This document shows positions 17,023 through 26,370 of a DNA stretch of 64,000 nucleotides, in pieces (the first letter of the stretch is position 1; each line of letters starts with the position of its first letter). The translations under genes were made by a program, and so were the position numbers. The notes beneath the pieces were generated by a model. That model was given only the letters and a program-made list of their open reading frames with translations, made no database searches and had not been told where the DNA came from. The DNA is from Limnohabitans sp. 15K (GTDB lineage: Bacteria > Pseudomonadota > Gammaproteobacteria > Burkholderiales > Burkholderiaceae_C). The DNA is taken from the NCBI RefSeq assembly GCF_002778285.1, contig NZ_NESM01000001.1, positions 886,529-950,528 on the forward strand, written 5' to 3'.

Positions 17023-18195
17023 TTATTTGCGAGCGGCCAGAACTTCAGCCGGTTGCACGATTTGGCCAGTCTTGTTGGACCAGTTGTTTTTGGTGTAGGT
17101 GATCACAGCCGCGATTTCGGTGTCTGACAACTGCTTCCATGCAGGCATGGCACCGTTGTTTTGGCCATTGAGCAGCACAGCGATTTGCTTGGACTTGTCG
17201 GCATCCAGAACCACAGCAGCAGCATCAAGTGGCTTGATCGCGCCTGCACCCTTACCGTTGGCTTGGTGGCAAGCTGCACAGTTGGCCGCATACACTTTTT
17301 CACCGCGCTTGGACAAATCATCCAAAGCCCAAACTTTACTTGGATCATCGGCTTTGGCCGCTTGCTTTTTCTTCTCGACCTGAACCCAGGCGGCATAGTC
17401 TTCAGCCGACAGCACTTTCACGTGAATGGGCATGTAGGCGTGCTCTTTGCCGCACAGCTCTTGGCACTGGCCGTAAAAGTCGCCGGTTTTTTCTGCACGG
17501 AACCAGGTATCACGAACGAAACCCGGAATCGCGTCTTGCTTGATACCAAAGGCTGGTACTGCAAATGCGTGGATCACGTCGTTGGCGGTGGTGATCACGC
17601 GCACTTTTTGGCCCACAGGCACAACCAAGGGGTTGTCCACTTTGAGCAGATAGTTGTCGCCTTCTGGCTTGCCTGCGTTGGACATGGCGCGCTGGCCAGA
17701 ATCCAAGGTCGAGATGTAGCTGAGACCTTCGCCCTCGCCCTTGATGTAGTCGTAACCCCACTTCCACTGGTAACCCGTGGCCTTGATGGTCAGATCGGCG
17801 TTGGTGGTGTCTTTTTGGGCCACCAGCACTTTGGTGGCAGGCAAGGCCATCAAAATCACAATCAGGAAGGGCACGGCGGTCCAAATCACTTCCACCGTGA
17901 TGGACTCGGTGAAAGTGGCTGGCTTGTGGCCAACCGACTTGCGGTGCTTCCAGATGGAATAGAACATGACCGCAAAGACAGCAATGAAAATCACTGTGCA
18001 GAGGATCAACATGAACCAATGCAGCCAATGTTGCTCTTCAGCGATTTTGGTCGCTGCTGGTGCAAAGTTGAGCTGATTGACAGCGGGACCGCCCGGCAGG
18101 TCGTTGACCGCATAAGCTGCAGTGGTTGCCCACGCGCCCGCAAAAATGCCCGCGCGGGATAGCAGCGAAGCCAATTGGTTGGAAATATTCTTCAT
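17023..18195 (-). CDS. ctaC: Cytochrome c oxidase subunit II with fused cytochrome c domain
   Basis: A 390-residue caa3-type subunit II. It has a signal peptide, two membrane helices, the CuA-binding cupredoxin domain ending in [20 protein letters not shown], and a C-terminal heme c domain with CAACHQ and the axial-ligand region [13 protein letters not shown]. The fused domain lets it pass electrons directly from soluble cytochrome c. The start at 18195 (MKNISNQ) places the signal peptide at the N-terminus; 12 further upstream codons are open but lack signal character. Confidence 0.96.
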   Translation of the reverse strand: MKNISNQLASLLSRAGIFAGAWATTAAYAVNDLPGGPAVNQLNFAPAATKIAEEQHWLHWFMLILCTVIFIAVFAVMFYSIWKHRKSVGHKPATFTESITVEVIWTAVPFLIVILMALPATKVLVAQKDTTNADLTIKATGYQWKWGYDYIKGEGEGLSYISTLDSGQRAMSNAGKPEGDNYLLKVDNPLVVPVGQKVRVITTANDVIHAFAVPAFGIKQDAIPGFVRDTWFRAEKTGDFYGQCQELCGKEHAYMPIHVKVLSAEDYAAWVQVEKKKQAAKADDPSKVWALDDLSKRGEKVYAANCAACHQANGKGAGAIKPLDAAAVVLDADKSKQIAVLLNGQNNGAMPAWKQLSDTEIAAVITYTKNNWSNKTGQIVQPAEVLAARK

Positions 18196-18272
18196 GTTTC
18201 TCACTAACTTCCAAGACACTGTTGAACTCACACCTCAGGCAAACCGGGCTTCGCCCCATTTGCCACCAGACA

Positions 18273-18749
18273 TCACGCCGAACGCAATGCTTTTCTGATT
18301 TCTTGCGCCAATACCTGGCGCAACTCGGGTCGCACAAAGCGCCCCACCTCGATCGTTCGACCTTGGCCTGACAACTCGATCAAGCTGTGGTCACCCGACT
18401 TGGGCTCTACCCTGACCCATTGGCGCGCAAACTCTGCCCGCTCTAGACGCCCGGCAGACTCACACTCCACCACCAACTGGCCACCTTGGATCGAAATCTT
18501 CTCACCGTCGGTGGCGTGGCGTGCATACATCAAAAAAGCCAAACCCACCACAGCGATCTCGAGACCCGCAAAAGCCAAAACCAGCGTAGCGCCCATGTAC
18601 CAAAAGAACAAACCAATCGCCAAAGAGAAGGCACACAAAGACAGGTAAAACCAACCCAATTGGGTCGGTGTGACCGAGCAATTGCGCCTGAGCTGCCAAT
18701 GAATGGCAGGCTCTGACTCTTGAGCAAACTGATAAGTTGGATTTGACAC
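18273..18749 (-). CDS. DUF2244 membrane protein
   Basis: A 158-residue protein with two adjacent membrane helices (LGWFYLSLCAFSLAIGLFFWYMGATLVLAFAGLEIAVVGLAFLMYARH region, residues ~30-75) followed by a cytoplasmic domain, as in DUF2244 proteins that neighbour cox operons in many proteobacteria. The function is unknown. The start codon is GTG at 18749. It lies upstream of ctaC in the same orientation with a 77-base gap and may be co-transcribed. Confidence 0.85.
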   Translation of the reverse strand: MSNPTYQFAQESEPAIHWQLRRNCSVTPTQLGWFYLSLCAFSLAIGLFFWYMGATLVLAFAGLEIAVVGLAFLMYARHATDGEKISIQGGQLVVECESAGRLERAEFARQWVRVEPKSGDHSLIELSGQGRTIEVGRFVRPELRQVLAQEIRKALRSA

Positions 18750-18844
18750 GCATCAACTTTCAATAAACTAACACGCCAAAAGGCATCAAATGCCTCTGAA
18801 ACCGGGCGGATTTTACCCGAGAACAAAGGGTGTTTTCATTCATC

Positions 18845-19765
18845 TCAAACTTTGTCGGGAATCCTGGCGCCGCTGCGCAGCATTTGTCGCATCTGGTCGA
18901 GCCCGATGGCCGCCTGAGCACTAACAGGGATGCGGGGCGAGGGTTTGAGGGCGTGTCCGTACACAATTTCAAAGCTCAGCGTCAAACGCCCACCCTCCTC
19001 GGGCCGGGCCAAAGTCATCAAAACCTGCTTGAGTTGCTCAAGCCATCGACGTCCTCGCAGACCCGCAAATCGTTGCACATGCAGATTTCGCCCCCAATGG
19101 CGCAACTCGGCCAGCAGGCGCTCTGGCGTTTCATAGGTGAGTGTGATGCGCTCCATGTCCATCACGGGCTCGGCAAAACCGGCCTCCACCAACATGTCCC
19201 CCCAATCGTGCATGTCGGTGAATTCGTGGGCGGGTTCTGGCCAAGATTGCTGGGCATAAGCGTCGCGCAGCTCTCGCAAAGTGTCTGGGCCCAAGCAAGA
19301 AAACATCAAAAAACCATCGACAGCCAAAGCCTTATGCCAGGTTTTCAGCAGATTTTGGGGCTGGGCAGCATTGTGCAATTGCATGTTGGCCCACAGCATT
19401 TGGGCCTGGCCATCGGGTGGCGAACCCCACCGAAGGCTCGGCCGCAGCCAACGCTTGGCTTGCCACCATCGACCTTTTAAAGCCGAATGGGCCGCCAAAT
19501 CCTGCTGGGGGTGCTCGCTGCTCAGCCAAGCTTGCGCTTGAGGGTAGCGCTTTTGCAAAGCCTCATGGGCCAGCAATCCGCCCTTCAAAGGCCCCCAATG
19601 GACCCACCGCGTCGGCTGCAGCTTGATGAATTCCAGCCGCTCTTGCATGCGGGACGCCACTTCTTCGTGCAGCCAAGGCGATGCGGCGCCCGTGGAATGC
19701 ATCGACCAACGTTGAGCGGCAACAGGGTCCAGCGAGGGGGGGCGTTCAGGTGCAGACATGGCCAT
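18845..19765 (-). CDS. BioC-like methyltransferase-fold protein
   Basis: A 306-residue protein resembling malonyl-ACP O-methyltransferase BioC: LARHWGRNLHVQR-like motifs near the C-terminus, FLMFSCLGPDTLRELR at the post-motif region, and FTDMHDWGDMLVEAGFAEPVMDME are typical. The usual glycine-rich SAM loop (D-x-G-x-G) is poorly formed; the corresponding segment reads RWVHWGPLKGG, so catalytic activity is uncertain. No other biotin gene is in the window. The start is 19765 (or 19759); it is divergent from comF with about 80 bases between starts. Confidence 0.75.
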   Translation of the reverse strand: MAMSAPERPPSLDPVAAQRWSMHSTGAASPWLHEEVASRMQERLEFIKLQPTRWVHWGPLKGGLLAHEALQKRYPQAQAWLSSEHPQQDLAAHSALKGRWWQAKRWLRPSLRWGSPPDGQAQMLWANMQLHNAAQPQNLLKTWHKALAVDGFLMFSCLGPDTLRELRDAYAQQSWPEPAHEFTDMHDWGDMLVEAGFAEPVMDMERITLTYETPERLLAELRHWGRNLHVQRFAGLRGRRWLEQLKQVLMTLARPEEGGRLTLSFEIVYGHALKPSPRIPVSAQAAIGLDQMRQMLRSGARIPDKV

Positions 19766-19846
19766 GACAAAGGATGAGGTGAGCCTGCAACAAGGCAACA
19801 TCCAGGTCGGCTTGTGGTCAGGGCGTGGGCGCAGTATATTGATTTC

Positions 19847-20593
19847 ATGTGGTCCCAATGGCTCCAAGGGGTAGGCGCAAAAATCGATGGGCTTCGGCCA
19901 AGTCGTTGGGGGCATGCCTTGCCCAGCCGCTGCGCCATCTGCCAGAGTTGGCCACACGCACCCTTGTGCGAGGCTTGCATCAGCCGCTTTGCGCAGCCCC
20001 AACACCGCTGCCGCAGTTGCGCACTGACTTTGCCGGGCAACATTCAGCGTTGCGGAACCTGTTTGCGAAGCCCCCCGCCCTTGGACCTTTGCCTCACAGC
20101 CACGGGGTACGAATGGCCCTGGGTGGATCTGATCGCACGCTACAAGTTCCAAGAACAAGCGGGTTGGGACGGGCCATTGGCCACCTTGATGCTGAGCGCG
20201 CCAGGGGCAGAAGACGCTTTGGACGCGGCCGATTGGGTGCTGCCCATTCCCCTGTCGGCCCGGCGCTTGGCCGAACGCGGCTACAACCAGTCTTGGCTGC
20301 TGGCGCGGCAACTGAGCCCGGGCAAAGCCGATGCCCACTTGCTGCTGCGCACACGAGACACGCCTTCTCAGCGCACCTTGCCCAGGGCAGAGCGCTTGGC
20401 CAATTTAGTCGGTGCCTTTGCGGTAGAGCCCTTGCGGGCCACACAACTGCGGGGCAAAAACGTGGTCTTGATCGACGACGTGATGACCAGCGGCGCCTCG
20501 CTGCACACGGCCGCCCGGGTGCTGCGCCAGGCGGGTGCGCTCAAGGTCAGCGCTTTGGTGCTGGCACGCACCGAGGCATCCGTTGAATCTTGA
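19847..20593 (+). CDS. comF: ComF-family phosphoribosyltransferase-like protein
   Basis: A 248-residue protein with two N-terminal zinc-ribbon-like cysteine pairs (CAIC/CEAC and CRSC/CGTC) and a C-terminal phosphoribosyltransferase domain whose PRPP-binding loop reads [15 protein letters not shown]. ComF proteins are needed for DNA uptake in naturally competent bacteria, probably at the cytoplasmic side of the uptake channel. The ATG at 19847 starts at MWSQWLQG; upstream in-frame codons are non-conserved. trmL follows 20 bases later. Confidence 0.9.
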   Translation: MWSQWLQGVGAKIDGLRPSRWGHALPSRCAICQSWPHAPLCEACISRFAQPQHRCRSCALTLPGNIQRCGTCLRSPPPLDLCLTATGYEWPWVDLIARYKFQEQAGWDGPLATLMLSAPGAEDALDAADWVLPIPLSARRLAERGYNQSWLLARQLSPGKADAHLLLRTRDTPSQRTLPRAERLANLVGAFAVEPLRATQLRGKNVVLIDDVMTSGASLHTAARVLRQAGALKVSALVLARTEASVES

Positions 20594-20613
20594 GCACAGG
20601 CACAATACCGGGC

Positions 20614-21093
20614 ATGTTCCATATCGTCTTGGTTGAGCCCGAAATCCCGCCGAACACCGGCAATGTCATCCGCTTGGCGGCCAACACAGGCTGCAAATTG
20701 CACCTGATTGAGCCCCTGGGGTTTTCCATGGACGACAAACACATGCGCCGCGCGGGTCTGGATTACCACGAGTACGCCGAGCTGCGTCGCCATGCCGACT
20801 GGGCCAGTTTTCTGGCTGTCGAAAAACCCTTGAGAGAGCGCATGTTCGCTTTGACCACCCGCGGCAGTCGACCCGCGCACCATGTTCGCTTTGAACCCGG
20901 CGACTGGTTGGTCTTTGGTTCAGAGACCCGCGGCCTGGCACCCGAATTGCGAGAGCAATTTGCACCCGCTCAGCGCATCAAATTGCCGATGCGTGAGGGC
21001 CAGCGCAGCTTGAACCTGTCGAACGCGGTGGCCGTGACGGTGTTTGAAGCCTGGCGTCAAAACGATTTTGCTGGGGCCCCAGCTCAAGCGTAA
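20614..21093 (+). CDS. trmL: tRNA (cytidine/uridine(34)-2'-O)-methyltransferase TrmL
   Basis: A 159-residue SPOUT methyltransferase that 2'-O-methylates the wobble base of leucine tRNAs. The family N-terminus [17 protein letters not shown] is intact, as are [12 protein letters not shown] and the knot segment [16 protein letters not shown]. An upstream TTG at 20590 overlaps the comF stop, but homologues begin at MFHIVL, so 20614 was chosen. The 3' end overlaps the convergent gene by ten bases. Confidence 0.95.
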   Translation: MFHIVLVEPEIPPNTGNVIRLAANTGCKLHLIEPLGFSMDDKHMRRAGLDYHEYAELRRHADWASFLAVEKPLRERMFALTTRGSRPAHHVRFEPGDWLVFGSETRGLAPELREQFAPAQRIKLPMREGQRSLNLSNAVAVTVFEAWRQNDFAGAPAQA

Positions 21094-22196
21094 ATGCGCA
21101 CCAGTGATTCAGCAGCGCACACCGGCTTTTCGCTGCCCTCGCGCTCAACCGAAACATTCCACTGAAACTGCATGCCGTTGCCTTCAATGGGCGTGGCCGA
21201 GTGCAGATGCAAATGGCCACGCAAGCGACTGCCCACGGGCACAGGTGACATGAAGCGGACTTTGTTGAGCCCATAGTTCACGCCCATCCGTTTTTGATTT
21301 ACCAAAATGGTTTTGTCAAAAAACTGCGGCAGCAAGGACAGGGTCAAAAAGCCGTGCGCAATCGGTGCGCCAAAAGGCCCTTGTTTGGCGCGGTCCACGT
21401 CCACATGGATCCACTGGTGATCGCCTGTGGCATCGGCAAACAGATTCACCTGCTGCTGAGAGATCTCCACCCACTCGGTGATGGCCACATCCTGACCGAC
21501 ACATGCGGCCAAATCGGCCAAAGTTTCAAATGTTTTCATGTTGACCACTTTATCCAGCATGGCTTGGGGTGTCTGTCCATGCTGTGACACCTCTTGTCCT
21601 TGGGTTTCGGTCACCAACTGCTGAAGCTGCAAGCGCAAATGGGCCAAATGCCCCCGATAGCTCTCTGCATCGCCGTAATCAGAAAAGCCATGGTAGTAAG
21701 GGTGCGCCTGCACCACCCGGCGGGCGTGCTTGATGGGGCACCAGTACTGCTCCGTCAAACCCACCACCTCCCGTGCATAAGCCATCAAGCCATTGCCATA
21801 GGAGCAATAAGCACAGTTGATCTTTTCGATCAAATTCAAATAAGCCAAATGGGTGCGGTCATAGACGAAAAAATCGGAACGCTTGACCCGCGGCATGTTG
21901 TACAGGGGGAAACACACCCATTGGTACAGCGTGACCATGGCGTCGAGCAAAAGCATGGGCAAGAGCACCGGGTAAATCAGGGGCATGGTCAGCAAGTGCC
22001 GCCAATCAGACGTGAGCACATAGCTCACGACACCCTGCTTGAAGCGCCGCTGCTGGTCCAGCACCTCTTTTTCAAACTTCACCTTGCGCTGGTCAAAGTC
22101 GGCCTGAAATTGCTGTCGGCGGCGCTGCACCTCTTGCTCAATGTCCGCCTCCAATTGCCGAATGCGGTCCAGAAATTCGTTGATTTGGGCGTTCAT
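21084..22196 (-). CDS. Membrane/coiled-coil protein fused to a MaoC-type hydratase
   Basis: A 370-residue two-part protein. Residues 1-55 are a charged coiled coil ([25 protein letters not shown]), followed by a hydrophobic segment ([22 protein letters not shown]) and a region with [16 protein letters not shown] and [12 protein letters not shown]. From about residue 220 ([10 protein letters not shown]) it is a complete MaoC/R-hydratase domain with the catalytic loop [14 protein letters not shown] and [11 protein letters not shown]. The MaoC part hydrates trans-2-enoyl-CoA in fatty-acid or polyhydroxyalkanoate metabolism. There is no stop between the halves; an internal ATG at 21540 could start the hydratase alone. 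Confidence 0.85.
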   Translation of the reverse strand: MNAQINEFLDRIRQLEADIEQEVQRRRQQFQADFDQRKVKFEKEVLDQQRRFKQGVVSYVLTSDWRHLLTMPLIYPVLLPMLLLDAMVTLYQWVCFPLYNMPRVKRSDFFVYDRTHLAYLNLIEKINCAYCSYGNGLMAYAREVVGLTEQYWCPIKHARRVVQAHPYYHGFSDYGDAESYRGHLAHLRLQLQQLVTETQGQEVSQHGQTPQAMLDKVVNMKTFETLADLAACVGQDVAITEWVEISQQQVNLFADATGDHQWIHVDVDRAKQGPFGAPIAHGFLTLSLLPQFFDKTILVNQKRMGVNYGLNKVRFMSPVPVGSRLRGHLHLHSATPIEGNGMQFQWNVSVEREGSEKPVCAAESLVRIYA

Positions 22197-22298
22197 GGTC
22201 GTCTTTCAGCAAATGGCGAGGTGCTCTCTACCCAGTATGGGATGCCAGCTGCCCTCACCTGCATCAGACCACAACCGTCCGCAACGCTCACCTGTGAC

Positions 22299-22910
22299 TC
22301 AACCCCAAAACACAAAAGAGAACACCGCCACCAACAGCAAAATGGCCAAAAACCCATGGTTGGATTGGATCAAGTCGGGCCCTGTGCCCGGTACAAGTCC
22401 CGTCAGCATGGGCGTGGCCAGGTTTCGTTTCCGCAAGACACTGATCAGCAACACCCCAAAGATGTGCGCCAAAACAGCGAACAGCATGAAATTGCCCAAA
22501 AACTCATGGACTTCCCCCATCCAATCACCTGTCCACTCTTGGTCGGTGACATAACCCGACAGCACCACCGGTGCAATGGCCAACAAAATCACCCACACTG
22601 AGGAAGCCATGTACAAATTTTGCGCTTGCCGCCAAGAGGCCTGCCCGGTGCGCAAACCTTGGAACCAATCGGCCATGCCACGCAACTTGCCCCACAGTGC
22701 AGACCACCGTGCATGACGAGGCCCGAGCAAACCCCAAAGCACGCGTGCCGCCAGCAAACCGCCCAGCGTGTAACCCAAACTGACGTGCACAGGCTTGAAA
22801 AATTCGCTGTCGGAAGTGAGGTAGGCCCCCAAAAAACTCAAGGCCATCAAGGCATGCAAAGTGCGCGTGAACGCGTCCACCGTGCGTCGGGTGGGCACCA
22901 GCACACTCAT
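22299..22910 (-). CDS. b-type cytochrome (cytochrome b561/hydrogenase cytochrome b family)
   Basis: A four-helix membrane cytochrome b of 204 residues from the start chosen. Candidate heme-ligand histidines lie in FTRTLHALMALSFLGAYL, FKPVHVSLGYTLGGLLAARVLWG, EVHEFLGNFMLFAVLAHIFGVLLIS. Such proteins shuttle electrons between quinone and periplasmic partners (hydrogenase, reductases or a diheme cytochrome c), none of which is adjacent. The frame is open to an ATG at 22958, but MSVLVPTRRTVDAFTRTLHAL at 22910 is the likely family N-terminus. A matching FNR-type promoter lies upstream. Confidence 0.85.
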   Translation of the reverse strand: MSVLVPTRRTVDAFTRTLHALMALSFLGAYLTSDSEFFKPVHVSLGYTLGGLLAARVLWGLLGPRHARWSALWGKLRGMADWFQGLRTGQASWRQAQNLYMASSVWVILLAIAPVVLSGYVTDQEWTGDWMGEVHEFLGNFMLFAVLAHIFGVLLISVLRKRNLATPMLTGLVPGTGPDLIQSNHGFLAILLLVAVFSFVFWG

Positions 22911-23020
22911 GACACACAGACAAGATGCCGCTGACCATGTGCTCTGCGGACAGAACATCGGATGCGGGATTTTTTGAATTTCAGCATGGCATCGACCTTT
23001 CTTGGCATCTCATACCCAAG

Positions 23021-23063
23021 ATTAAAGATCGAAACATGGGGATCGTCTGTTGATGCAAATCAA
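23021..23063 (-). promoter_or_regulatory. FNR/ANR-type box and -10 element upstream of the b-type cytochrome gene
   Basis: TTGATGCAAATCAA at 23050-23063 matches the FNR/ANR consensus TTGAT-N4-ATCAA exactly. On the minus strand, TTTAAT at 23026-23021 sits where a -10 element belongs if the box is centred at -41.5, the class II activator position. The predicted start near 23015 leaves a leader of about 100 bases to the cytochrome gene. Confidence 0.8.
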
Positions 23064-23128
23064 CAAGCGGCGTCGTTCCTCAACTCCCAGCCCGAAGCCC
23101 ACAAGCTGCAGGCCAAGGCCGCACCGCC

Positions 23129-24013
23129 TTAAGCCTGCGGTGGATGGCCCTCCGGGCCCTCATACACACGACCGCCAAACTTCAAGGCGGTGTGCTCACG
23201 TTGAGATTGCAACAAGGGGTACCACATTTGGTGGTACCAGCGCTCTTGACCAAACAGCTTGTCGTCGATCAAACCCACCTGTTCTGGGTAGCGACGGGTG
23301 ATGTGCGCACTGCCAAAAATGATGTCCCACAAAAACAGCAAATTGCCAAAGTTGCCCTTGTAATGACCCACACCATCGGCGTTGGTGATGGCGTGGTGTG
23401 CCCAATGGGTAGCGGGGGTGGAAATCGTGCGCTCCAGCACCCACATGACGGGCTTCAAAGCGCGGATGCGGTAAAGGGGCTCATCCCAGCGCCAAGCACT
23501 GTGTGCCCCCAAAATCACAAACAGCTTGACCACGATGTAACCCGCGTAAACCATGCCGCCGAAACCCAAATACAACAAGGCGCCTGCGAACCACAGGCCC
23601 GGCATCATCAGGTAATAAAAGAAATTGTTGCGGAAGGTCACCCGAATGCTCATGTACTCGGCTGAATGGTGCGCACGGTGCAGCGGCCACAAAAATGAGG
23701 TGTGCGAGAGACGGTGCCACCAGTACTGTGTCATGTCGTCCAGCACCAACAAAACACCCACCATGCCCCACCAGGGCATGTCCGCCAAAATGCCCTTGTA
23801 TTCCGGGAACCACGCTGTGCCCAACTTGCTCGTCACAAAAATGGCCAGCGGCTGCGTCACGGCCAACACACTCAAAAACATCAACAACTCCAATGCCGTG
23901 TCGTTGCCCGTGGCGTTCACGGTGTTTTTATAGCGCCGACTGGCCCACTCCATCATTGCAAAACCCAAAATGATGCACAGCACCAAAGCGTTTTGTATCT
24001 GTGAAGGGGTCAT
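23129..24013 (-). CDS. Sterol desaturase/fatty acid hydroxylase superfamily protein
   Basis: A 294-residue membrane protein with the di-iron histidine clusters of this superfamily: HRLSHTSFLWPLHRAHHSAEYM (HxxxH and HxxHH) and HWAHHAITNADGVGHYKG. These enzymes hydroxylate or desaturate lipids using O2; the substrate here is not known. GGAAAAG precedes the ATG. It stands between the b-type cytochrome gene and corA, all on the minus strand but with separate spacing. Confidence 0.92.
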   Translation of the reverse strand: MTPSQIQNALVLCIILGFAMMEWASRRYKNTVNATGNDTALELLMFLSVLAVTQPLAIFVTSKLGTAWFPEYKGILADMPWWGMVGVLLVLDDMTQYWWHRLSHTSFLWPLHRAHHSAEYMSIRVTFRNNFFYYLMMPGLWFAGALLYLGFGGMVYAGYIVVKLFVILGAHSAWRWDEPLYRIRALKPVMWVLERTISTPATHWAHHAITNADGVGHYKGNFGNLLFLWDIIFGSAHITRRYPEQVGLIDDKLFGQERWYHQMWYPLLQSQREHTALKFGGRVYEGPEGHPPQA

Positions 24014-24141
24014 GCTTCTTTTCCTTATTTTGTCTGCCGTCCATAAAAACGTGTGTGGCGAATCAACAAGAAGGTAACAAATCCTTCACTTTAAAAATAT
24101 CCGGGTATTCCCTCTCGCTGATGGCTTGAACGCCCTCTGGT

Positions 24142-25239
24142 TCAACCCCTTAGATAGCGCTTTTTCCAAAAGAGGACTGTCAAACCAATGGCCACGAACC
24201 CCATGAACAGCTCGGTCAGCAAAAGGCCGTTTTCGGAGTGGAGCACCGGGAAGTTTTCAAAGTTCATGCCGAAAAAGCCAGTGATCAAATTCAAAGGCAA
24301 GAAAATCGCTGTCAAGACGGTCAAAGTCCGCATGACTTGGTTGGTCCGGTTGCTCTGCGCATTGAAGTGCATTTGTACGGCCGTTTCGGCGTTTTGTTCC
24401 AATCGCCCCACATGGTGCACCACCCGCTCGATGTGCTCGAGCACATCACGGCTTCGGATCTTGAGCAACTCCAAGCTGTTTGGCTTCAACAATTCGTCGG
24501 CGGGCCAAGCATTCAAGGCTTCGATCCAGTCGGTGATGGCCGCTCGCTGGTCTTCACAAATTTCATCCAAGTAGTGCAGTGTCAAACGGGCATTGAGCAA
24601 GGCACTCCAGTCGTTGAAACGGGCGTTCGGGTTGAGCAACTCACTTTGCCAATGGTCCAGCTGGCGGGTCAGCTCACGGCGCAGGTTCAAATACCCGTCC
24701 ACCACGCTGCTGACCATGCGCAGCATCAAATCAGCCGGGTTGGCCGGCAGGCGGTGCACCGCCTGAGCCGAAGACAAATGAGTCGAGCTCATCAACTTGG
24801 CCACAAAGGCCTTGAGCACGGCGCAATCGACGGGATGAACCGAAATGACCACACGGTCAAACACCACAAAAGCCACAGGGCTGGTGTCGATTTTTCGCAA
24901 GATGCTGGGCCCAGAATGGGCATTTTCACGGTGCAAGATCTCACCAGGCTTGGACACATCGGTTTCCGAACGGCCTTGGGCCAGACGACGGAACACCAGA
25001 ACGTCGTAATCGCCCGTGAAGTCGTAATGCGAAGGCAACTGGTTGTTCAACACATCCTGCAGGTGCAAATCATAAATTTGCACGCCGCACAGTTGATTCA
25101 GCACCTGTTGCACTTGGCCCTGCATGATTTCAAACTCGCGCCTTGAAAACGAGAGCCATACAAAGCCCTGGTCTGGCAATGCGGTGGGTAAAACCGCCGT
25201 TTCGGCGATTTGATCTGCGTGAATTGAAAATACTTGCAT
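24142..25239 (-). CDS. corA: CorA-family magnesium/divalent cation channel
   Basis: A 365-residue CorA protein: a large N-terminal cytoplasmic funnel domain and two C-terminal membrane helices, with the signature GMN in ITGFFGMNFENFP between them. The periplasmic loop and WKKRYLRG tail are as expected. AAGGA precedes the ATG by about six bases. It is divergent from ppk2; the PhoB-box-like repeats between them point toward ppk2, not corA. Confidence 0.94.
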   Translation of the reverse strand: MQVFSIHADQIAETAVLPTALPDQGFVWLSFSRREFEIMQGQVQQVLNQLCGVQIYDLHLQDVLNNQLPSHYDFTGDYDVLVFRRLAQGRSETDVSKPGEILHRENAHSGPSILRKIDTSPVAFVVFDRVVISVHPVDCAVLKAFVAKLMSSTHLSSAQAVHRLPANPADLMLRMVSSVVDGYLNLRRELTRQLDHWQSELLNPNARFNDWSALLNARLTLHYLDEICEDQRAAITDWIEALNAWPADELLKPNSLELLKIRSRDVLEHIERVVHHVGRLEQNAETAVQMHFNAQSNRTNQVMRTLTVLTAIFLPLNLITGFFGMNFENFPVLHSENGLLLTELFMGFVAIGLTVLFWKKRYLRG

Positions 25240-25287
25240 AGCTTCCTTAACTTCATACCCGCATGGGCCAAGTCTGCTTTTAGGCCA

Positions 25288-25349
25288 AAGTCATGAAATT
25301 GTCATGACAATCCGCATCAACTCGCCTCATGTTGTCACGGTAGTTTCAC
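25288..25349 (+). promoter_or_regulatory. PhoB-box-like 11-bp repeats upstream of ppk2
   Basis: Two pairs of half-sites resemble the Pho box (CTGTCAT/C repeated every 11 bp). AAGTCAT (25288) and TTGTCAT (25299) form the first; TTGTCAC (25332) and GTTTCAC (25343) form the second, exactly 33 bases further on, so all four are in one 11-bp phase. They point to ppk2, 47 bases downstream. Confidence 0.7.
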
Positions 25350-25395
25350 GTTGGTGCGTCAAATTGGCACTTTGATCCAACACTGGCCGATCACC

Positions 25396-26298
25396 ATGAC
25401 CCAAGAAATCACCGAAGAACAGTTGCGCCATCTGCGCGAAGATTTGCTCGACAGCATGGACGAGGAGTTCGAGCTGGAACTGGATGACCGTTTGCTCGAT
25501 GGCCAAAGCGCCGGCCCTGGTGATGCGCAAAACCGGATGACTTACTTTCGTGAGCTGCTGCGCCTTCAGTCCGAGTTGGTGATGTTGCAAGACTGGGTGG
25601 TCAAAACAGGTCACCGCATGGTGATCTTGTTTGAAGGTCGTGACGCTGCAGGCAAGGGCGGGGTCATCAAACGCATCACACAGCGCCTGAACCCACGGGT
25701 GTGCCGTGTGGCTGCGCTCCCTGCGCCCAACGACCGCGAGAAAACACAATGGTACTTTCAACGCTACATCTCACACCTGCCCGCCGCGGGCGAGATCGTG
25801 TTGTTCGACCGCAGCTGGTACAACCGCGCGGGCGTTGAGAAAGTCATGGGCTTTTGCAACGACAGCGAGTACGAAGAGTTCTTCCGCTCGGTGCCCGAAT
25901 TCGAAAAAATGCTGGTGCGCAGCGGCATTCAGTTGGTCAAGTACTGGTTCTCGATCACGGACGATGAACAGCATGCCCGCTTTTTAGGCCGCATCCACGA
26001 TCCGCTCAAGCAATGGAAGCTCAGCCCCATGGACTTGGAAAGCCGCAGACGGTGGGAAGACTACACCCACGCCAAGGAAATCATGATCGAGCGCACCCAT
26101 ATTCCTGAAGCCCCTTGGTGGGTGGTGCAAGCGGTCGACAAGAAAAAAGCCCGCCTCAACTGCATTGACCACCTGCTCAGCCAAGTGCCTTACCACGAGG
26201 TGGCGCACACCCAAGTCGAGTTGCCGGGCCGCGTGCGCAACCCGGACTACATTCGCCACCCTGTGCCAGCTGAAATGATCGTGCCCGAAAAATACTAA
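25396..26298 (+). CDS. ppk2: Polyphosphate kinase 2
   Basis: A 300-residue PPK2 that transfers phosphate between polyphosphate and nucleoside diphosphates. Walker A is GRDAAGKGGVIKR, the Walker B/lid region is LFDRSWYNRAGVEKVMGFC, and SPMDLESRRRWEDYTHAKEIM is the class I PPK2 signature. MTQEITEEQLRHLREDLLDSMDEEFE is an acidic N-terminal extension usual for the family. ATG 25396 was preferred to 25351, which lies inside the promoter repeats. The Pho-type repeats suggest induction at low phosphate, and a terminator follows. Confidence 0.95.
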   Translation: MTQEITEEQLRHLREDLLDSMDEEFELELDDRLLDGQSAGPGDAQNRMTYFRELLRLQSELVMLQDWVVKTGHRMVILFEGRDAAGKGGVIKRITQRLNPRVCRVAALPAPNDREKTQWYFQRYISHLPAAGEIVLFDRSWYNRAGVEKVMGFCNDSEYEEFFRSVPEFEKMLVRSGIQLVKYWFSITDDEQHARFLGRIHDPLKQWKLSPMDLESRRRWEDYTHAKEIMIERTHIPEAPWWVVQAVDKKKARLNCIDHLLSQVPYHEVAHTQVELPGRVRNPDYIRHPVPAEMIVPEKY

Positions 26299-26321
26299 GC
26301 TATCTGGCTCTCATCGACCAA

Positions 26322-26348
26322 CAGGTCCGTGACTGGGCCTGCTTTTTT
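26322..26348 (+). terminator. Rho-independent terminator after ppk2
   Basis: CAGGTCC and GGGCCTG form a 7-bp stem (one G-U pair) with a six-base loop, followed by C and six T residues, 23 bases after the ppk2 stop. Confidence 0.75.
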
Positions 26349-26370
26349 GGGGTCGACTGAAACCCCACCA

